NCBI GenBank assembly: GCA_011322715.1
Contig: DRLX01000405.1
Span: 1 to 5,746 of the forward strand
Direction of reading: 5' to 3'
DNA length: 5,746 bases
Source: Desulfobulbaceae bacterium
Lineage (GTDB): Bacteria > Desulfobacterota > Desulfobulbia > Desulfobulbales > Desulfobulbaceae
Shown: positions 5,488 through 5,746 of the stretch, one piece after another
Position numbering within the stretch: position 1 is the stretch's first letter
How the letters are laid out: each line of letters opens with the position of its first letter
Notes under the pieces: model-generated
The model's input: only the letters and a program-made list of their open reading frames with translations
Told to the model about the DNA's origin: nothing
Database searches by the model: none
Translations under genes and position numbers: made by a program

Positions 5488-5746
5488 ATGCAATCAGAGA
5501 ACAGAAGAGAAACCGAACAATGGCTGAGCGTTTCCGCCCAGATCCTGCAGGAAGAACCCAAACGGTTACAATATCGCCTGTTGCAGATCTATAAAGACAA
5601 ACCGGCATTATCCTGCTATGCAACGGAGCTGGCCCAGCTCCGAATGATTGGGCCAATAATGGAAAAATACCTTTTGCGCATATGGGATGCGAGCTCCCCA
5701 CAAGGAATTGACCGAATAATCGGTGAAATCAATCCCGATCAACCGA
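5488..5746 (+). CDS. unrecognised protein, N-terminal part (runs off right edge)
   Basis: The frame is open from ATG 5488 to the window end, 86 complete codons with no stop. The start is preceded by GGAAGGGGGAAG (5472-5483), a strong though close Shine-Dalgarno region. The protein starts MQSENRRETEQWLSVSAQIL and appears soluble and helical, without a signal peptide or membrane segment in the visible part. I recognise no domain. It begins a new transcription unit after the terminator at 5330-5363. The GC content and codon use look like those of the neighbouring genes. Confidence 0.68.
   Translation, partial: MQSENRRETEQWLSVSAQILQEEPKRLQYRLLQIYKDKPALSCYATELAQLRMIGPIMEKYLLRIWDASSPQGIDRIIGEINPDQP

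Overview
The window looks like a stretch of ordinary chromosome from a Gram-negative bacterium with roughly balanced base composition. Protein family content (a DUF2959 protein, a DUF533/TerB-like protein, a Kbp-type BON-LysM protein, a YkgJ cysteine-cluster protein with a charged tail, and a PHP-family phosphatase) would suit a sulfate-reducing or related former 'deltaproteobacterium', but this is an impression from protein style, not a proven placement. No rRNA, tRNA, CRISPR array, transposase or phage gene is visible.

Left part (about 1-2393, all + strand): the 3' end of a DUF2959 gene, then a DUF533/TerB-like gene, a kbp-like gene (BON + LysM, potassium-binding protein family) and a conserved gene I know only as an uncharacterised family with a GGFLGFGG motif. 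Each of the last three has a strong Shine-Dalgarno sequence. The gaps are 79, 207 and 63 bases, so they form a same-strand cluster, although the 207-base gap may hold its own promoter. The likely common theme is ionic, osmotic or envelope stress; this is inferred from the E. coli relatives of kbp and DUF533.

Middle (2394-3658): the converging ends of the left cluster and of a - strand YkgJ-family gene are separated by 311 bases. These hold two adjacent inverted-repeat structures, a 141-base imperfect palindrome and a 52-base hairpin, followed by a weak terminator for the - strand gene. The palindrome is the most unusual DNA in the window and looks like a dispersed, MITE- or REP-like non-autonomous repeat.

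Right part (3659-5746): a 563-base divergent intergenic region has a good -10 box for the ykgJ-like gene and two hairpins. It is followed by a 65-residue unknown ORF, a complete PHP-domain histidinol-phosphatase-like gene 9 bases further on, a clear intrinsic terminator, and the start of an unrecognised gene that runs off the right edge. No defence system or evident new multi-gene system is present. The best leads are the palindromic repeat, the stress-like four-gene cluster with its unknown fourth member, and the structured long leader before the PHP gene.
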